A DNA stretch of 64,000 nucleotides from Sphingomonas tagetis (lineage in GTDB: Bacteria > Pseudomonadota > Alphaproteobacteria > Sphingomonadales > Sphingomonadaceae), in the NCBI RefSeq assembly GCF_024211275.1, contig NZ_JAMLDX010000002.1, positions 310,001 to 374,000 of the forward strand, given 5' to 3'. The notes under the pieces are model-generated. The model made no database searches and was not told the origin of the DNA. It saw only the letters and a list, made by a program, of their open reading frames with translations. A program made the translations under genes and the position numbers. This document shows, piece by piece, positions 17,053 to 25,800 of the stretch. Each line of letters opens with the position of its first letter. Within the stretch, counting starts at the first letter, position 1.

Positions 17053-17504
17053 TACCAGACGCCGGTGTTCGGCATCGACGCCCAGGGTTCGGCGGGTTCC
17101 AGATAGCCGTCCTGTAACAGCTCGACCGAAATCCCGTCGGGGGTCCGCACGAACGCCATATGCCCGTCGCGTGGCGGGCGGTTGATCGGATAGCCCGCAT
17201 CCATCAGCCGCTGGCAGGTCGCGTAGATATCGTCGACGCGATAGGCGAGATGCCCGAAATTGCGCCCGCCGCCATAGGTCTCGCCGGGGCTGCCATCCTC
17301 GGGGGGCCAGTTATAGGTCAGCTCGACCTCGGCACTCGCACGCTCGCCATCCGCCCCGATATCGCCGGGCGCGGCGAGGAAGATCAGCGTGAACCGCCCC
17401 TTCTCGCTCTCCATCCGGCGCACCTCCTTGAGCCCCATCAGCTCGAGAAAGCGGATCGTCGCATCGGGATCGGTGACGCGGATCATCGTGTGGAGATAGT
17501 TCAT
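17052..17504 (-). CDS. gloA: Lactoylglutathione lyase (glyoxalase I), VOC family
   Basis: 150 residues with two beta-alpha-beta-beta-beta modules. HTMIRVTDPDATIRFLELMG at the start, AEVELTYNW in the middle, GHLAYRVDDI near 90 and ISVELLQ near 130 carry the His/Glu metal ligands of GloA. It converts the methylglyoxal-glutathione hemithioacetal to S-lactoylglutathione, the substrate of GloB two genes downstream. The ATG at 17504 gives the normal N terminus; its TAA overlaps the next ATG by one base. Confidence 0.9.
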   Translation of the reverse strand: MNYLHTMIRVTDPDATIRFLELMGLKEVRRMESEKGRFTLIFLAAPGDIGADGERASAEVELTYNWPPEDGSPGETYGGGRNFGHLAYRVDDIYATCQRLMDAGYPINRPPRDGHMAFVRTPDGISVELLQDGYLEPAEPWASMPNTGVW

Positions 17505-17555
17505 CGGGGAGCCTCGCCTGGTTCGCACCACAGATAGGATGCGTTTCGCGAGAGT

Positions 17556-18293
17556 CTATTCCGCCGCGCCCTCGAATTGCTTGAGCGCCGCACGCGCCGC
17601 CGCTGCCGGCTCCGAACCGGGCGCCAGGCTCACCGCCTTCGCCCATGCCGCCTTGGCTCCTGCCTCGTCGCGCGCAAAGGCGGCGATGTTGCCCGCCTCC
17701 AGCTGCACCGAAGGGTCGTCGCCCGCCAGCTCGATCGCCGTCGCGATATGCCGTCTGGCCAGCGGCACATCGCCCATCCGCCGCGCCAGCGTCGCCGAGA
17801 GCAGCCACGCCATCGGGTCCGCCGCGGCCTTCACTACCGCCACGTCGAGGTCCTGCCGCGCGCCCTGCTGATCGCGCATCGCCACACGCGAGCGCGCCCG
17901 GTCGAGATGCGCCTCACCCAGTTCGAGTCCGGTCAGTACGCCGGTCGCCAGCGCGGCATCGAGCGCCGCACGCGCCTTGGCCGGATCCTTGGCGGCGAGC
18001 CAGGCATTGCCCGCCTGCGCCCAATATTTGCCCGAGCGCACGTCCTTCGCCACCTCGGCCTCGCGCGCCGCCGCCTCGAACGCGCCCGCCGCACTCTCCC
18101 AGCGTCCAACCCTGGCATAGGCCATGCCGCGGCACTGCTGCGCCAGGAAGCCGCCGCCGGCCAGCTTCCAGCGCTCGGCCTCGGCGATCGCCGCTTCGGG
18201 ATCGCCCGTCGCAGCCTCGACGCAATTTTCCCAGCGCTCGCGAGCAGGCGACGGCGGCCCCGCGACTTGCGCGAGCAATAGCAACAGGATCAT
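17556..18293 (-). CDS. Exported tetratricopeptide-repeat protein
   Basis: 245 residues. A short hydrophobic N terminus (MILLLLLAQVAGPP) is probably a signal peptide. The rest is a series of TPR-like helix pairs rich in Ala (AKARAALDAALATG, LDRARSRVAMRDQQGARQDL, ARRHIATAIELAGDDPSVQ). It likely scaffolds protein contacts in the periplasm. The ATG overlaps the TGA of the alpha/beta hydrolase gene upstream (ATGA), so both are co-expressed. Confidence 0.8.
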   Translation of the reverse strand: MILLLLLAQVAGPPSPARERWENCVEAATGDPEAAIAEAERWKLAGGGFLAQQCRGMAYARVGRWESAAGAFEAAAREAEVAKDVRSGKYWAQAGNAWLAAKDPAKARAALDAALATGVLTGLELGEAHLDRARSRVAMRDQQGARQDLDVAVVKAAADPMAWLLSATLARRMGDVPLARRHIATAIELAGDDPSVQLEAGNIAAFARDEAGAKAAWAKAVSLAPGSEPAAAARAALKQFEGAAE

Positions 18294-19015
18294 CCCATAC
18301 TCACATCTTCGAGCGCCCGCAGGATCAACGCGATGTCCTGCGGCCGCGACAGCCGGTGGTCGCCGTCCTTGACCAGCCATGTCTGCACATCGTCTGAACG
18401 CAGCAGCCCGGCGAGCGTCACGCTGCGCTCCCACGGCACGTCGGGGTCGCGCTGGCCGTGGATCAGGCGCGCCGGGATCGGCAGATCGATCGGCCCGTGC
18501 ATCAGCCGGTTCGCCTCGCCCGATGCCCAGAAGCCGCGCGTGGTCACGGTCGGCTCAGGCGAATATTGCGACTCTTCCTCCAGCCGCCCCTCGCTCAACA
18601 GCACCATCTTCTGCTCCGCCGTGAAGCCCCAGTCGGTGAAGTCGGGCGCGGCCGCGATCCCGACCATGCCCACCACTCGCTCCGGCCGCGCCAGCGCGGC
18701 GAGCAGCATGATCCACCCGCCCATCGACGATCCGGCCAATACCACCGGCCCCTCGATCACCCGGTCGATCATCGCCAGCGCATCGTCGCGCCAGCTCGCC
18801 AACGTTCCGTCCTCGAACGCGCCCTCGCTTTCGCCGCACCCGGCATAGTCGAAGCGCACGAACGCCCGCCCTGTCTCCCGCGCCCAGGCTTCGATCGCCA
18901 CCGCCTTGCTGCCGCTCATGTCGCTGGCATAGCCGGGCAGGAACAGGATCGTCGGGCCGTTGCCGGGGCTGTGGTGAAAGGCGAGGCGCGCGCCGCTGCT
19001 GTCGATATGGCTCAT
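18290..19015 (-). CDS. Alpha/beta hydrolase
   Basis: 241 residues, compact alpha/beta hydrolase fold. FDYAGCGESEG near 50, the nucleophile elbow GSSMGGW near 95 (Ser), Asp in HGQRDPDVPW near 190 and His in DGDHRLS near 220 form the triad. Similar to small cytoplasmic esterases of the S9-like palmitoyl-thioesterase group; the substrate is unknown. The start at 19015 (MSHIDSSG) is set by fold length; 54 bases separate it from the divergent xerC. Confidence 0.88.
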   Translation of the reverse strand: MSHIDSSGARLAFHHSPGNGPTILFLPGYASDMSGSKAVAIEAWARETGRAFVRFDYAGCGESEGAFEDGTLASWRDDALAMIDRVIEGPVVLAGSSMGGWIMLLAALARPERVVGMVGIAAAPDFTDWGFTAEQKMVLLSEGRLEEESQYSPEPTVTTRGFWASGEANRLMHGPIDLPIPARLIHGQRDPDVPWERSVTLAGLLRSDDVQTWLVKDGDHRLSRPQDIALILRALEDVSMG

Positions 19016-19069
19016 CCACGCGCTCTTAGCCGATTCGCGACGCCGTTGAAGCGTGCTACCACCCACGCG

Positions 19070-19963
19070 ATGGACGAGCGCCCCCTGCCCCTGCTCTTCG
19101 CCGAACATCTTGCGCGCGACCGGCGGCGCTCGGTGCATACGGTACGCGCCTATGAGGCGACGGCGGTGCGGCTGATCGCCTTTCTCAGCGGCCATTGGGG
19201 CGAGCCTGTGTCGCGCGAGGGGCTGGCCAAGGTCACCGCCGCCGACCTGCGCGCCTATCTCGCGAGCCGCCGGACGAACGGCCTCACCAACGCCTCCGCC
19301 GCACGCGAGCTGTCCGCCGTCCGCGCCTTCCTCACTTTCGCCGGCGGCGAGAACAGCGACATCCCCCGCCTGCGCGGCCCGCGCGTCAAAAAGGGCATCC
19401 CCCGCCCGGTCTCCCCCGAAGAGGCCATCGCACTCGCCGAGGAAGTCGCCGAGGACGCCAGCGAGCCGTGGATCGCCGCGCGCGATCTCGCCGTGCTGCT
19501 GCTGCTCTATGGCGCCGGGCTGCGCATCGGCGAGGCGATGGCGCTCACCGGCGCGATCCTGCCCTTGAGCGAGACGATCCGCGTCACCGGCAAGCGCGAC
19601 AAGACCCGCATCGTGCCCTTGCTCCCGCAGGTGCGCGCGGCGATCGAGGACTATGTCCGCTGCTGCCCCTATGGCACCGCCCCCGGCGAAGCGCTGTTCC
19701 GTGGCGCGCGCGGCGGGCCGCTGTCACCTGCGATCATCCGCCGCTCGGTCCGCGCCGCCCGCACCCGGCTCGGCCTCCCGCCGCGCACCACCCCGCACGC
19801 GCTTCGCCACAGCTTCGCCACGCATCTGCTTGGCCGCGGCGCCGACCTGCGCGCGCTCCAGGAGCTGCTCGGCCATGCCAGCCTCAGCTCGACTCAGATC
19901 TACACCGCCGTCGACGCCGCGCATCTGCTTGATATCTATCGTTATAGTCACCCGCGTGCGTGA
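19070..19963 (+). CDS. xerC: Tyrosine recombinase XerC
   Basis: 297 residues. An N-terminal SAM-like core-binding domain (1-100) is followed by the catalytic domain with Arg152, Lys175, His243, Arg246, His269 and the nucleophile Tyr278 all in place. Length, and the GAGLRIGEA and LGHASLSSTQIYT motifs match the housekeeping XerC that resolves chromosome dimers at dif with XerD. There are no att sites or phage genes nearby, so I do not read it as an integrase of a mobile element. Confidence 0.93.
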   Translation: MDERPLPLLFAEHLARDRRRSVHTVRAYEATAVRLIAFLSGHWGEPVSREGLAKVTAADLRAYLASRRTNGLTNASAARELSAVRAFLTFAGGENSDIPRLRGPRVKKGIPRPVSPEEAIALAEEVAEDASEPWIAARDLAVLLLLYGAGLRIGEAMALTGAILPLSETIRVTGKRDKTRIVPLLPQVRAAIEDYVRCCPYGTAPGEALFRGARGGPLSPAIIRRSVRAARTRLGLPPRTTPHALRHSFATHLLGRGADLRALQELLGHASLSSTQIYTAVDAAHLLDIYRYSHPRA

Positions 19964-19993
19964 CATTCACGTGCGAACTGCTACGCTAGCGCA

Positions 19994-20503
19994 ATGACCG
20001 ACTGGACCCGCAGCCCGTTCGAACCCGACATCGCGCGCGTCCGTCGCATACCCGGCGTCGAGGCTATGCTGCGCGAGGTCTGCGCGCTGACGGGCATGGG
20101 CTTTACCGCGGTGGCGCGAGTCACCGACACACACTGGGTCGCGTGTCAGGTGCTCGACAAGATCGGCTTCGGGCTGGAGGTGGGCGGCGAACTCGATCTC
20201 AAGACCACGATCTGCGACGAGATCCGCCAGAGCGGCTGCCACGTCATCATCGATCACGTCACCGCCGACCCCGACTGGCGCACGCACCACACGCCCGCGC
20301 TCTACGGCTTCGAAAGCTACATCTCCATCCCGATCATGCGGCTCGACGGCTTCTACGGCACGCTCTGTTCGATCGACCCCGAGCCGTGCAGCGTCAAGCT
20401 GGCGACGATCGTCCCGCGCATGCAGGAAATGGCCGCCGAAATCGCCGCCGCGCTCGACGCCGAGGAAGCTCAGGCGCGCGGTCTCCAGGTGACGACCCTG
20501 TAG
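19994..20503 (+). CDS. Stand-alone GAF-domain protein
   Basis: 169 residues made of a single GAF domain (about 15-150): MGFTAVARVTDTHWVACQV, ICDEIRQSG, ISIPIMRLDGFYGTLCSID. There is no attached kinase, cyclase or other output domain. The GAF type is close to those of HWE/HisKA_2 sensor kinases. The ligand is unknown. It starts 30 bases after xerC and its last 34 bases overlap the end of the convergent DedA gene. Confidence 0.85.
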   Translation: MTDWTRSPFEPDIARVRRIPGVEAMLREVCALTGMGFTAVARVTDTHWVACQVLDKIGFGLEVGGELDLKTTICDEIRQSGCHVIIDHVTADPDWRTHHTPALYGFESYISIPIMRLDGFYGTLCSIDPEPCSVKLATIVPRMQEMAAEIAAALDAEEAQARGLQVTTL

Positions 20504-21069
20504 AGATAGCCGATCACCAGCCCCACCGTCATCGCCACCGCCACCGGCCCGACATAGTCCTGCAATTCCTCGAACTGCGAGCCGAGCAGCAGCCCGGCAT
20601 AGGCGAGCACGCCGTTCCAGATCGCGCTGCCCAGGAACGTCGCCAGCAGGAAGCGCGGCAGCCCCATCTTGGCCATGCCGGCGGGCAGCGAGATCATCGT
20701 GCGGAAGGTCGGCAGGAAGCGGAACACGAACACCACCCACAGCCCGTGCCGCACGAAGAAGCGGTGCAGCTTCTCGACATCCTCCCAGTGCACCGTCAGC
20801 CAGCGGCCATGCCGGTCGACGAACGGCTTGAGCCGCTGGTAACCGATCCAGCGCCCGACCGCGTACCAGAAGACGTTGCCGACCGTGGTCCCCGCCGTGC
20901 CGATGATCAGCAGCGGCGTCATCGCCATGTCGCCGCGCGCAACCGCCATCCCGCCAAGGCCCATGATCACCTCGGACGGGATCGGCGGAAAGACGTTCTC
21001 GATCACCATCAGCAGGAAGATGCCGACATAACCGCCCCACGCGATCAGATTGAGGATGAATTCGGTCAC
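20470..21069 (-). CDS. DedA-family membrane protein
   Basis: 199 residues with about five hydrophobic segments. The DedA signature is clear: ENVFPPIPSEVIMGLGG near 25-40 and FRFLPTFRTMISLPAGMAKM near 117-136, which form the re-entrant loops and the conserved Arg. DedA proteins act as undecaprenyl-phosphate or phospholipid flippases/transporters and affect membrane potential and antibiotic resistance. Single gene, just downstream of gshB on the same strand. Confidence 0.93.
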   Translation of the reverse strand: MTEFILNLIAWGGYVGIFLLMVIENVFPPIPSEVIMGLGGMAVARGDMAMTPLLIIGTAGTTVGNVFWYAVGRWIGYQRLKPFVDRHGRWLTVHWEDVEKLHRFFVRHGLWVVFVFRFLPTFRTMISLPAGMAKMGLPRFLLATFLGSAIWNGVLAYAGLLLGSQFEELQDYVGPVAVAMTVGLVIGYLYRVVTWRPRA

Positions 21070-21102
21070 TGGTGATGTTGAACCCGCAAGAGGACGAAAG
21101 GA

Positions 21103-22059
21103 TCAGCCCTTTGCGGCAACCCGCGCTTCGATCGCGTCCCAGATCATGCCCGCGGTGTCGGTCCCGTTGAACCGGTCGATCGCGACGATCCCGGTCGGCG
21201 AGGTCACGTTGATCTCGGTCAGCCACTCGCCGCCGATCACGTCGATCCCGACGAAGATCAGCCCGCGCGCCTTGAGCTCCGGCCCCAGGGCAGCACAGAT
21301 CTCCGCCTCCTTCGCGGTCAGCTCGGTCTTCGCCGCGGTCCCGCCGACCGCGAGGTTCGAGCGGATTTCGCCCTCGCCCGGCACGCGGTTGACCGCGCCG
21401 GCCACCTCGCCATCGACCAGCACGATGCGCTTGTCGCCCTTCGCCACGTCGGGAAGGAAGGCCTGCACCATGTGCGGCTCGCGATAGGCGGTGTTGAACA
21501 CCTCGATCAGCGACGAGAGATTGGCGCCATCGCTGTCGATCTTGAAGATCGCCTTGCCGCCATTGCCGTGCAGCGGCTTGACCACGATCGCGCCATGCTT
21601 GGCGAGAAATTCCCGCGCTTCGTCGACGCTGCGCGTGATCAAGGTCGGTGGCATGAAGCGCGCGAAATCGAGCACCCACACCTTTTCCGGCGCATTGCGC
21701 ACGCTGGCCGGGTCGTTGACCACCAACGTCTTGTCCGCGATCCGCTCGAGCAGGTGCGTTGCGGTGATGTACCCCAGGTCGAAGGGCGGGTCCTGCCGCA
21801 TCAGCACGACGTCCGCCGCGTCGCCCAGATCGAGGCTGACCGGATCGCCGAAGCTGAAGTGGTTGCCCTGAACCCGCTGCACCGTCACCGGATGCGCGCG
21901 CGCCCACACCCGCCCGTCGGCGTAGTTCAGGTCATCGGCGGCATAATGGAACAACCGGTGCCCGCGCGCCTGCGCCGACAGCATCAGCGCAAAGGTCGAA
22001 TCGCCCGCGATGTTGATCGAATCGAGCGGGTCCATCTGCACGGCAACGGTGAGGGGCAT
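21103..22059 (-). CDS. gshB: Glutathione synthase
   Basis: 318 residues, prokaryotic GshB ATP-grasp ligase. VAVQMDPLDSINIAGDSTF at the N terminus, RQDPPFDLGYITATHLLE near 100, VKPLHGNGGKAIF near 165 and FVGIDVIGGEWLTEINVTSPTG near 270-295 are diagnostic. It joins gamma-glutamylcysteine and glycine using ATP, and so supplies the glutathione used by gloA and gloB elsewhere in the window. The order gshB, yraN, rsmI, lpoA is conserved in proteobacteria. Confidence 0.96.
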   Translation of the reverse strand: MPLTVAVQMDPLDSINIAGDSTFALMLSAQARGHRLFHYAADDLNYADGRVWARAHPVTVQRVQGNHFSFGDPVSLDLGDAADVVLMRQDPPFDLGYITATHLLERIADKTLVVNDPASVRNAPEKVWVLDFARFMPPTLITRSVDEAREFLAKHGAIVVKPLHGNGGKAIFKIDSDGANLSSLIEVFNTAYREPHMVQAFLPDVAKGDKRIVLVDGEVAGAVNRVPGEGEIRSNLAVGGTAAKTELTAKEAEICAALGPELKARGLIFVGIDVIGGEWLTEINVTSPTGIVAIDRFNGTDTAGMIWDAIEARVAAKG

Positions 22060-22111
22060 TGGCGATCCTTCGGCGGTGACGCTGCGCAGTTAGGGACGCG
22101 CGCACCGAATG

Positions 22112-22465
22112 TCACCCGATCCAGGCATTCTCGATATGCCGTGGTCTGACGCCCGGCGCGAGCAGCAGCACGTCGACGCGGATATCCTCCCCGTTCGTTG
22201 CATAGCGCGGCATCAGAAATTCCGCTGCCGCCGCGACCCGCGACAATCGCCACTCGTCGATCGCGAAGTCGAGTTCGGCGGCGGTCTTGCGCGCCTTGAC
22301 CTCGACGAACGCGACCAATTTGCCGCGCTTCGCCACCAGATCGACCTCCCCCGCCGGCGTCCGCACGCGCCGGTCGAGGATTCGCCAGCCGCGCAGCCGC
22401 AGATACCAGGCCGCGCGCGTCTCGCCGTCTCGGCCCGATTGTTCGGCAGCGCGGCGGTCCCTCAC
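22112..22465 (-). CDS. yraN: YraN family (UPF0102) putative endonuclease
   Basis: 117 residues starting at GTG 22465. The PD-(D/E)xK-like core GEVDLVAKRGKLVAFVEVKAR is in place at about 39-59, preceded by GETRAAWYLRLRGW. Family members are related to Holliday-junction-resolvase-type nucleases; their cellular role is not settled. It stands between gshB and the repeat-bearing spacer in front of rsmI. Confidence 0.93.
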   Translation of the reverse strand: MRDRRAAEQSGRDGETRAAWYLRLRGWRILDRRVRTPAGEVDLVAKRGKLVAFVEVKARKTAAELDFAIDEWRLSRVAAAAEFLMPRYATNGEDIRVDVLLLAPGVRPRHIENAWIG

Positions 22466-22472
22466 GATCCTA

Positions 22473-22601
22473 AATCCTCCCCCGCCAGGGGGAGGTGGCG
22501 CGCGCAGCGCGACGGAGGGGGAGGAAGCCCCTCGTCAGCGATCTGGAATCCGCCCCCTTCGTCAGCCTTCGGCTGCCACCTCCCCCTGGCGGGAGAGGAT
22601 T
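22473..22601. repeat. Inverted pair of REP-like CCTCCCCC palindromes
   Basis: Two 27-base arms (22473-22499 and 22575-22601) are reverse complements with one mismatch, and each arm is itself a palindrome (CCTCCCCC-GCCA-GGGGGAGG). They fill the 160-base gap between yraN and rsmI. The same core recurs after grpE at 34359. This is the layout of a BIME-type intergenic repeat. Confidence 0.75.
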
Positions 22602-22625
22602 GAAGCAAGGGTCCGACCGCCGCAG

Positions 22626-23459
22626 TCACCCCTTCAATTCCATCGCCCGCGCGTACAGCGCCTTGCGGTCCAGCCCCAGCCGTTTGGCCACCTCGCCCGC
22701 GGCCTTCGACACCGGCAGCCGCGTCAGCGCCTCGGCCAGCGCGGCGTCGGCATCCTCCGCGCTCGCCGGCGCGGCCTCGCCCGGCGGCGCCACCACGATT
22801 ACGATCTCGCCCTTGGGCGGCGCATCCGCGTAGCGCGCCGCCAGCTCGGCCAGCGATCCGGTCACGCATTCCTCGAACTTCTTGGTGATCTCGCGCGCCA
22901 CCGCTGCCTCGCGGTCCCCCAGGCCCTGCGCCAGCGCGCTCAGCGCGCCCGACAGCCGTGGTCCGGATTCATAGAATACCAGCGTCGCGCGAATCCCCGC
23001 GACCTCGGCGATCGTCTCGCCACGCGCCTGCTGCTTCGATGGCAGGAACCCCATGAACAAGAACCGGTCGGTCGGCAGTCCCGCCAGCGTCAGCGCCGCG
23101 ATCCCCGCGCACGGCCCCGGAATGGTCACCACCGCGTGCCCGGCCGCGCGCGCGTCACGCACCAGCTTGTAGCCCGGATCGGAGATCAGCGGCGTCCCTG
23201 CGTCGGACACCAGAGCCACCGCCTCGCGCCCCATCCGCGCCACCAGCCCCGGCCGCACCGCCTCGGCATTATGGTCATGATAAGGCGTCATCGGCCGCTT
23301 GGCACCGAGATGCCGGAACAGCCCGGCTGTCACACGGCTGTCCTCGACCGCAACGATATCGGCGTTCAGGAGTATTTGAGCCGCACGCGGGGAAAGGTCG
23401 CCGAGATTGCCGATCGGCGTCGCGACGATGTAGAGGCCGGGGGCAAGAACAGAATCCAT
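22626..23459 (-). CDS. rsmI: 16S rRNA 2'-O-ribose C1402 methyltransferase
   Basis: 277 residues. YIVATPIGNLGDLSPRA near the N terminus, AVEDSRVTAGLFRHLG, SDAGTPLISDPGYKLVRDA near 85 and FMGFLPSKQQAR near 130 identify RsmI of the SpoU-unrelated tetrapyrrole-methylase-like fold. It methylates C1402 of 16S rRNA at the P site. Start ATG 23459; it is divergent from the LpoA-like gene with 11 bases between the starts, so the two promoters must overlap each other's coding sequence. Confidence 0.96.
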   Translation of the reverse strand: MDSVLAPGLYIVATPIGNLGDLSPRAAQILLNADIVAVEDSRVTAGLFRHLGAKRPMTPYHDHNAEAVRPGLVARMGREAVALVSDAGTPLISDPGYKLVRDARAAGHAVVTIPGPCAGIAALTLAGLPTDRFLFMGFLPSKQQARGETIAEVAGIRATLVFYESGPRLSGALSALAQGLGDREAAVAREITKKFEECVTGSLAELAARYADAPPKGEIVIVVAPPGEAAPASAEDADAALAEALTRLPVSKAAGEVAKRLGLDRKALYARAMELKG

Positions 23460-23470
23460 TGGGGAACGTC

Positions 23471-24664
23471 ATGGCAGAGGCAGCAGTCACACCGCAACGG
23501 GGCATCGCGTCGCTGCTTCGAGGCATCGTCGTCGCGGGCGCGCTGGCGGTGGCCGCTTGCGTCCGCCCGTCAGCGCCCCCGCCGGAGCCGGCCCGGCCCG
23601 GCCCTGCCCCCGTTCGCCCTGCCCCCGGCCCGGTCGGCCCCGGCCTGCCCGACGACGCCCAGCGCCACCGCGTCGCATTGCTCGTGCCGCTCACCGGCGC
23701 CAATGCCGGCGTCGGCCGCAGCCTCGCCAACGCGACGCAGCTCGCGATTCTCGACACCAAAGCCGAGGAAGTCCGCATCACCACCTACGACACCGCGCTC
23801 GGCGCCGCCGCCGCCGCGCAGCGCGCGCTCGCGGACGGCAATCAGCTGATCCTCGGCCCGCTGCTCGCCGAGGATGCGCGCGCCATCGCCCCGATCGCCC
23901 GCCGCGCGGGCGTGCCGGTGCTCGCTTTCTCCAACGACACCAGCGTCGCCGGCAACGGGACGTTCCTGATGGGTTATGCCCCGGCACAGTCGATCGAGCG
24001 CGTCGTCGACTATGCCCGCCGCAGCGGCGTGACCGACTTCGCCGGCCTCATGCCGACGGGCCTTTATGGCGAGCGTGCCAGCACGGCGTTCCTGCGCGCG
24101 GTCGAGGGGGCGGGCGGCAAGGTCACCGCGCTCGAAACCTATAATCGCGGCCCAGCCGCAATGAACGCCGCGATCGGCCGCCTGGCCCGCTCGCCCTTTC
24201 AGGCGGTGCTGATCGCCGACAGCGCGAGCGGCGCCGTCGCCGCGATCCCCGGCATCCGCCGCGCCAGCCCCGGCGCGCGCGTGCTGGGGCCGGAGCTGTG
24301 GAACAGCGATACCGGGATCGGCGGGATGACCGCGCTCAATGGCGCGTGGTTCGCCAGCGTGTCGGACACGCTCTACCGCACCTACGCCGCCAAATACCGC
24401 GCCCGCTTCGGTGCCTCACCTTATCGTCTCTCGACTCTCGGCTACGACGCGGTGCTGCTGACCGTGCGCGTCGCGCGCGACTGGCGCCCGGGCGACGTCT
24501 TTCCGACCGATCGCCTGAGCGACCGCGGCGGCTTCGGCGGTCTCGACGGTGCCTTCCGCTTCGGCCGCGACGGCATCGCCGAGCGCGCGCTGGAAGTGCA
24601 GGAAATCCGCGGCGGCACCACGGTGACGGTGTCACCCGCGCCGTCGAGCTTCGGAGGGCGCTAG
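23471..24664 (+). CDS. Penicillin-binding protein activator, LpoA/LppC-like lipoprotein
   Basis: 397 residues. Signal peptide with lipobox AVAAC, a Pro-rich linker (about 35-60), then a type I periplasmic-binding-protein fold (HRVALLVPLTGANAGVGRSLANA, GPLLAEDARAIAPIARRAGVPVLAFSND) as in the C-terminal domain of LpoA. In enterobacteria LpoA activates PBP1a from the outer membrane; position beside rsmI and yraN mirrors the yraL-lpoA-yraN locus. It lacks the N-terminal TPR domain of E. coli LpoA, as is usual in alphaproteobacteria. ATG at 23471 is preferred to an upstream in-frame TTG. Confidence 0.88.
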   Translation: MAEAAVTPQRGIASLLRGIVVAGALAVAACVRPSAPPPEPARPGPAPVRPAPGPVGPGLPDDAQRHRVALLVPLTGANAGVGRSLANATQLAILDTKAEEVRITTYDTALGAAAAAQRALADGNQLILGPLLAEDARAIAPIARRAGVPVLAFSNDTSVAGNGTFLMGYAPAQSIERVVDYARRSGVTDFAGLMPTGLYGERASTAFLRAVEGAGGKVTALETYNRGPAAMNAAIGRLARSPFQAVLIADSASGAVAAIPGIRRASPGARVLGPELWNSDTGIGGMTALNGAWFASVSDTLYRTYAAKYRARFGASPYRLSTLGYDAVLLTVRVARDWRPGDVFPTDRLSDRGGFGGLDGAFRFGRDGIAERALEVQEIRGGTTVTVSPAPSSFGGR

Positions 24665-25788
24665 GGCCGCACCACCTCGCGCAGGATCGCTTCGAGCACC
24701 GGCATGCCCGAAGCGGTCACGCGCAGCCAGCCGGGCGTGCGCTCGATCAACCCGTGCGATTGCAACCGGGCGACCGCGGCATCGTCCACATATGCCGCAT
24801 CGATCCACGCCAGATCGACGCCCTCGGCCAGCCGTAAGCCCATCACCAGCGCTTCGGTGGCGCGCTGCGCGGGGGTGAGCGTCGTCTCTTCCTGCAATCC
24901 GCTGCCATGGCGCTCGACCGCGCTCAGCCAATTCTCCGGCTTCTTGTGGCGCAGCGTCGCATGTCCGGTCCGCCGCCCATGCGCGCCCGGCCCGACCCCG
25001 GCATAATCGGTGTAGCGCCAGTAGCTGAGGTTATGGCGGCTCTCCGCCCCCGGCCGCGCATGGTTCGACACCTCGTACAACGGCAGCCCGGCAGCGCCCG
25101 TCAGCGTCTGAGTCACGTCCCATAAATCCGCCGCCTCGTCCTCGCCGGGGATCGTCAGCTCGCCCTTCGCCGCCAGCGTCGCGAAGCGCGTCCCCGGCTC
25201 GATCGTCAGCTGATAGAGCGACAGATGCTCGGTCCCGAACCCCAGCGCCCGGCTCAGCTCCGCCTCCCAGTCCGCCACCGTCTGCCCCGGCCGCGCATAG
25301 ATCAGGTCGAAGCTCACCCGCCCGAAATGGCGCTGCGCCGTCGCCAGCGCCGCCAGCCCCTCGTCCACCCCATGCGCCCGCCCCAGAAACCGCAGCGCGT
25401 CGTCATCAAGCGCCTGCAACCCCAACGACACCCGGTTCACCCCCGCCGCCGCCAGATCGGCGAACCGCGCCGCCTCGACCGAGGACGGGTTCGCCTCCAG
25501 CGTCACCTCGAGCCCTTCGACTGGCGCCCATGCCGCGCACGCCGCCTCGATCACCGCCGCCACTGTCTCGGGCGGCATCAGCGATGGCGTGCCGCCACCG
25601 AAAAAGATCGACCCCAGCCGCCGCCCCGGCAGCACCGCCGCCTCATGCGCGAGATCGGCGAGCAGCGCCTTGCGCCACGCAGCCTGATCCACCACCTCGC
25701 GGACATGGCTGTTGAAATCGCAATAGGGGCATTTGGACACGCAGAACGGCCAGTGGACGTACAGCGCAAGCGGTTGGGAATCGTTCAT
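24661..25788 (-). CDS. hemW: Radical SAM heme chaperone HemW
   Basis: 375 residues. The N-terminal CxxxCxxC motif (Cys16, Cys20, Cys23 in CVSKCPYC) binds the [4Fe-4S] cluster, followed by FFGGGTPSLM and the HemN-like C-terminal domain (SYWRYTDYAGVGPGAHGRR). HemW lacks the extra N-terminal region of HemN and acts as a heme chaperone rather than a coproporphyrinogen oxidase. The stop codon is shared on opposite strands with the LpoA-like gene through one CTAG. RdgB and Rph, often next to hemW, lie 6 kb away here. Confidence 0.95.
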   Translation of the reverse strand: MNDSQPLALYVHWPFCVSKCPYCDFNSHVREVVDQAAWRKALLADLAHEAAVLPGRRLGSIFFGGGTPSLMPPETVAAVIEAACAAWAPVEGLEVTLEANPSSVEAARFADLAAAGVNRVSLGLQALDDDALRFLGRAHGVDEGLAALATAQRHFGRVSFDLIYARPGQTVADWEAELSRALGFGTEHLSLYQLTIEPGTRFATLAAKGELTIPGEDEAADLWDVTQTLTGAAGLPLYEVSNHARPGAESRHNLSYWRYTDYAGVGPGAHGRRTGHATLRHKKPENWLSAVERHGSGLQEETTLTPAQRATEALVMGLRLAEGVDLAWIDAAYVDDAAVARLQSHGLIERTPGWLRVTASGMPVLEAILREVVRP

Positions 25789-25800
25789 CGCCCGCGCGCT

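Noticed and set aside
19070..19963. XerC read as an integrase of a genomic island
   Set aside because: Length and motifs match housekeeping XerC, and no att repeats, tRNA or phage genes adjoin it.
23459..23470. TTG start for the LpoA-like lipoprotein at 23459
   Set aside because: It coincides with the rsmI start on the other strand and the ATG at 23471 gives a normal signal peptide.
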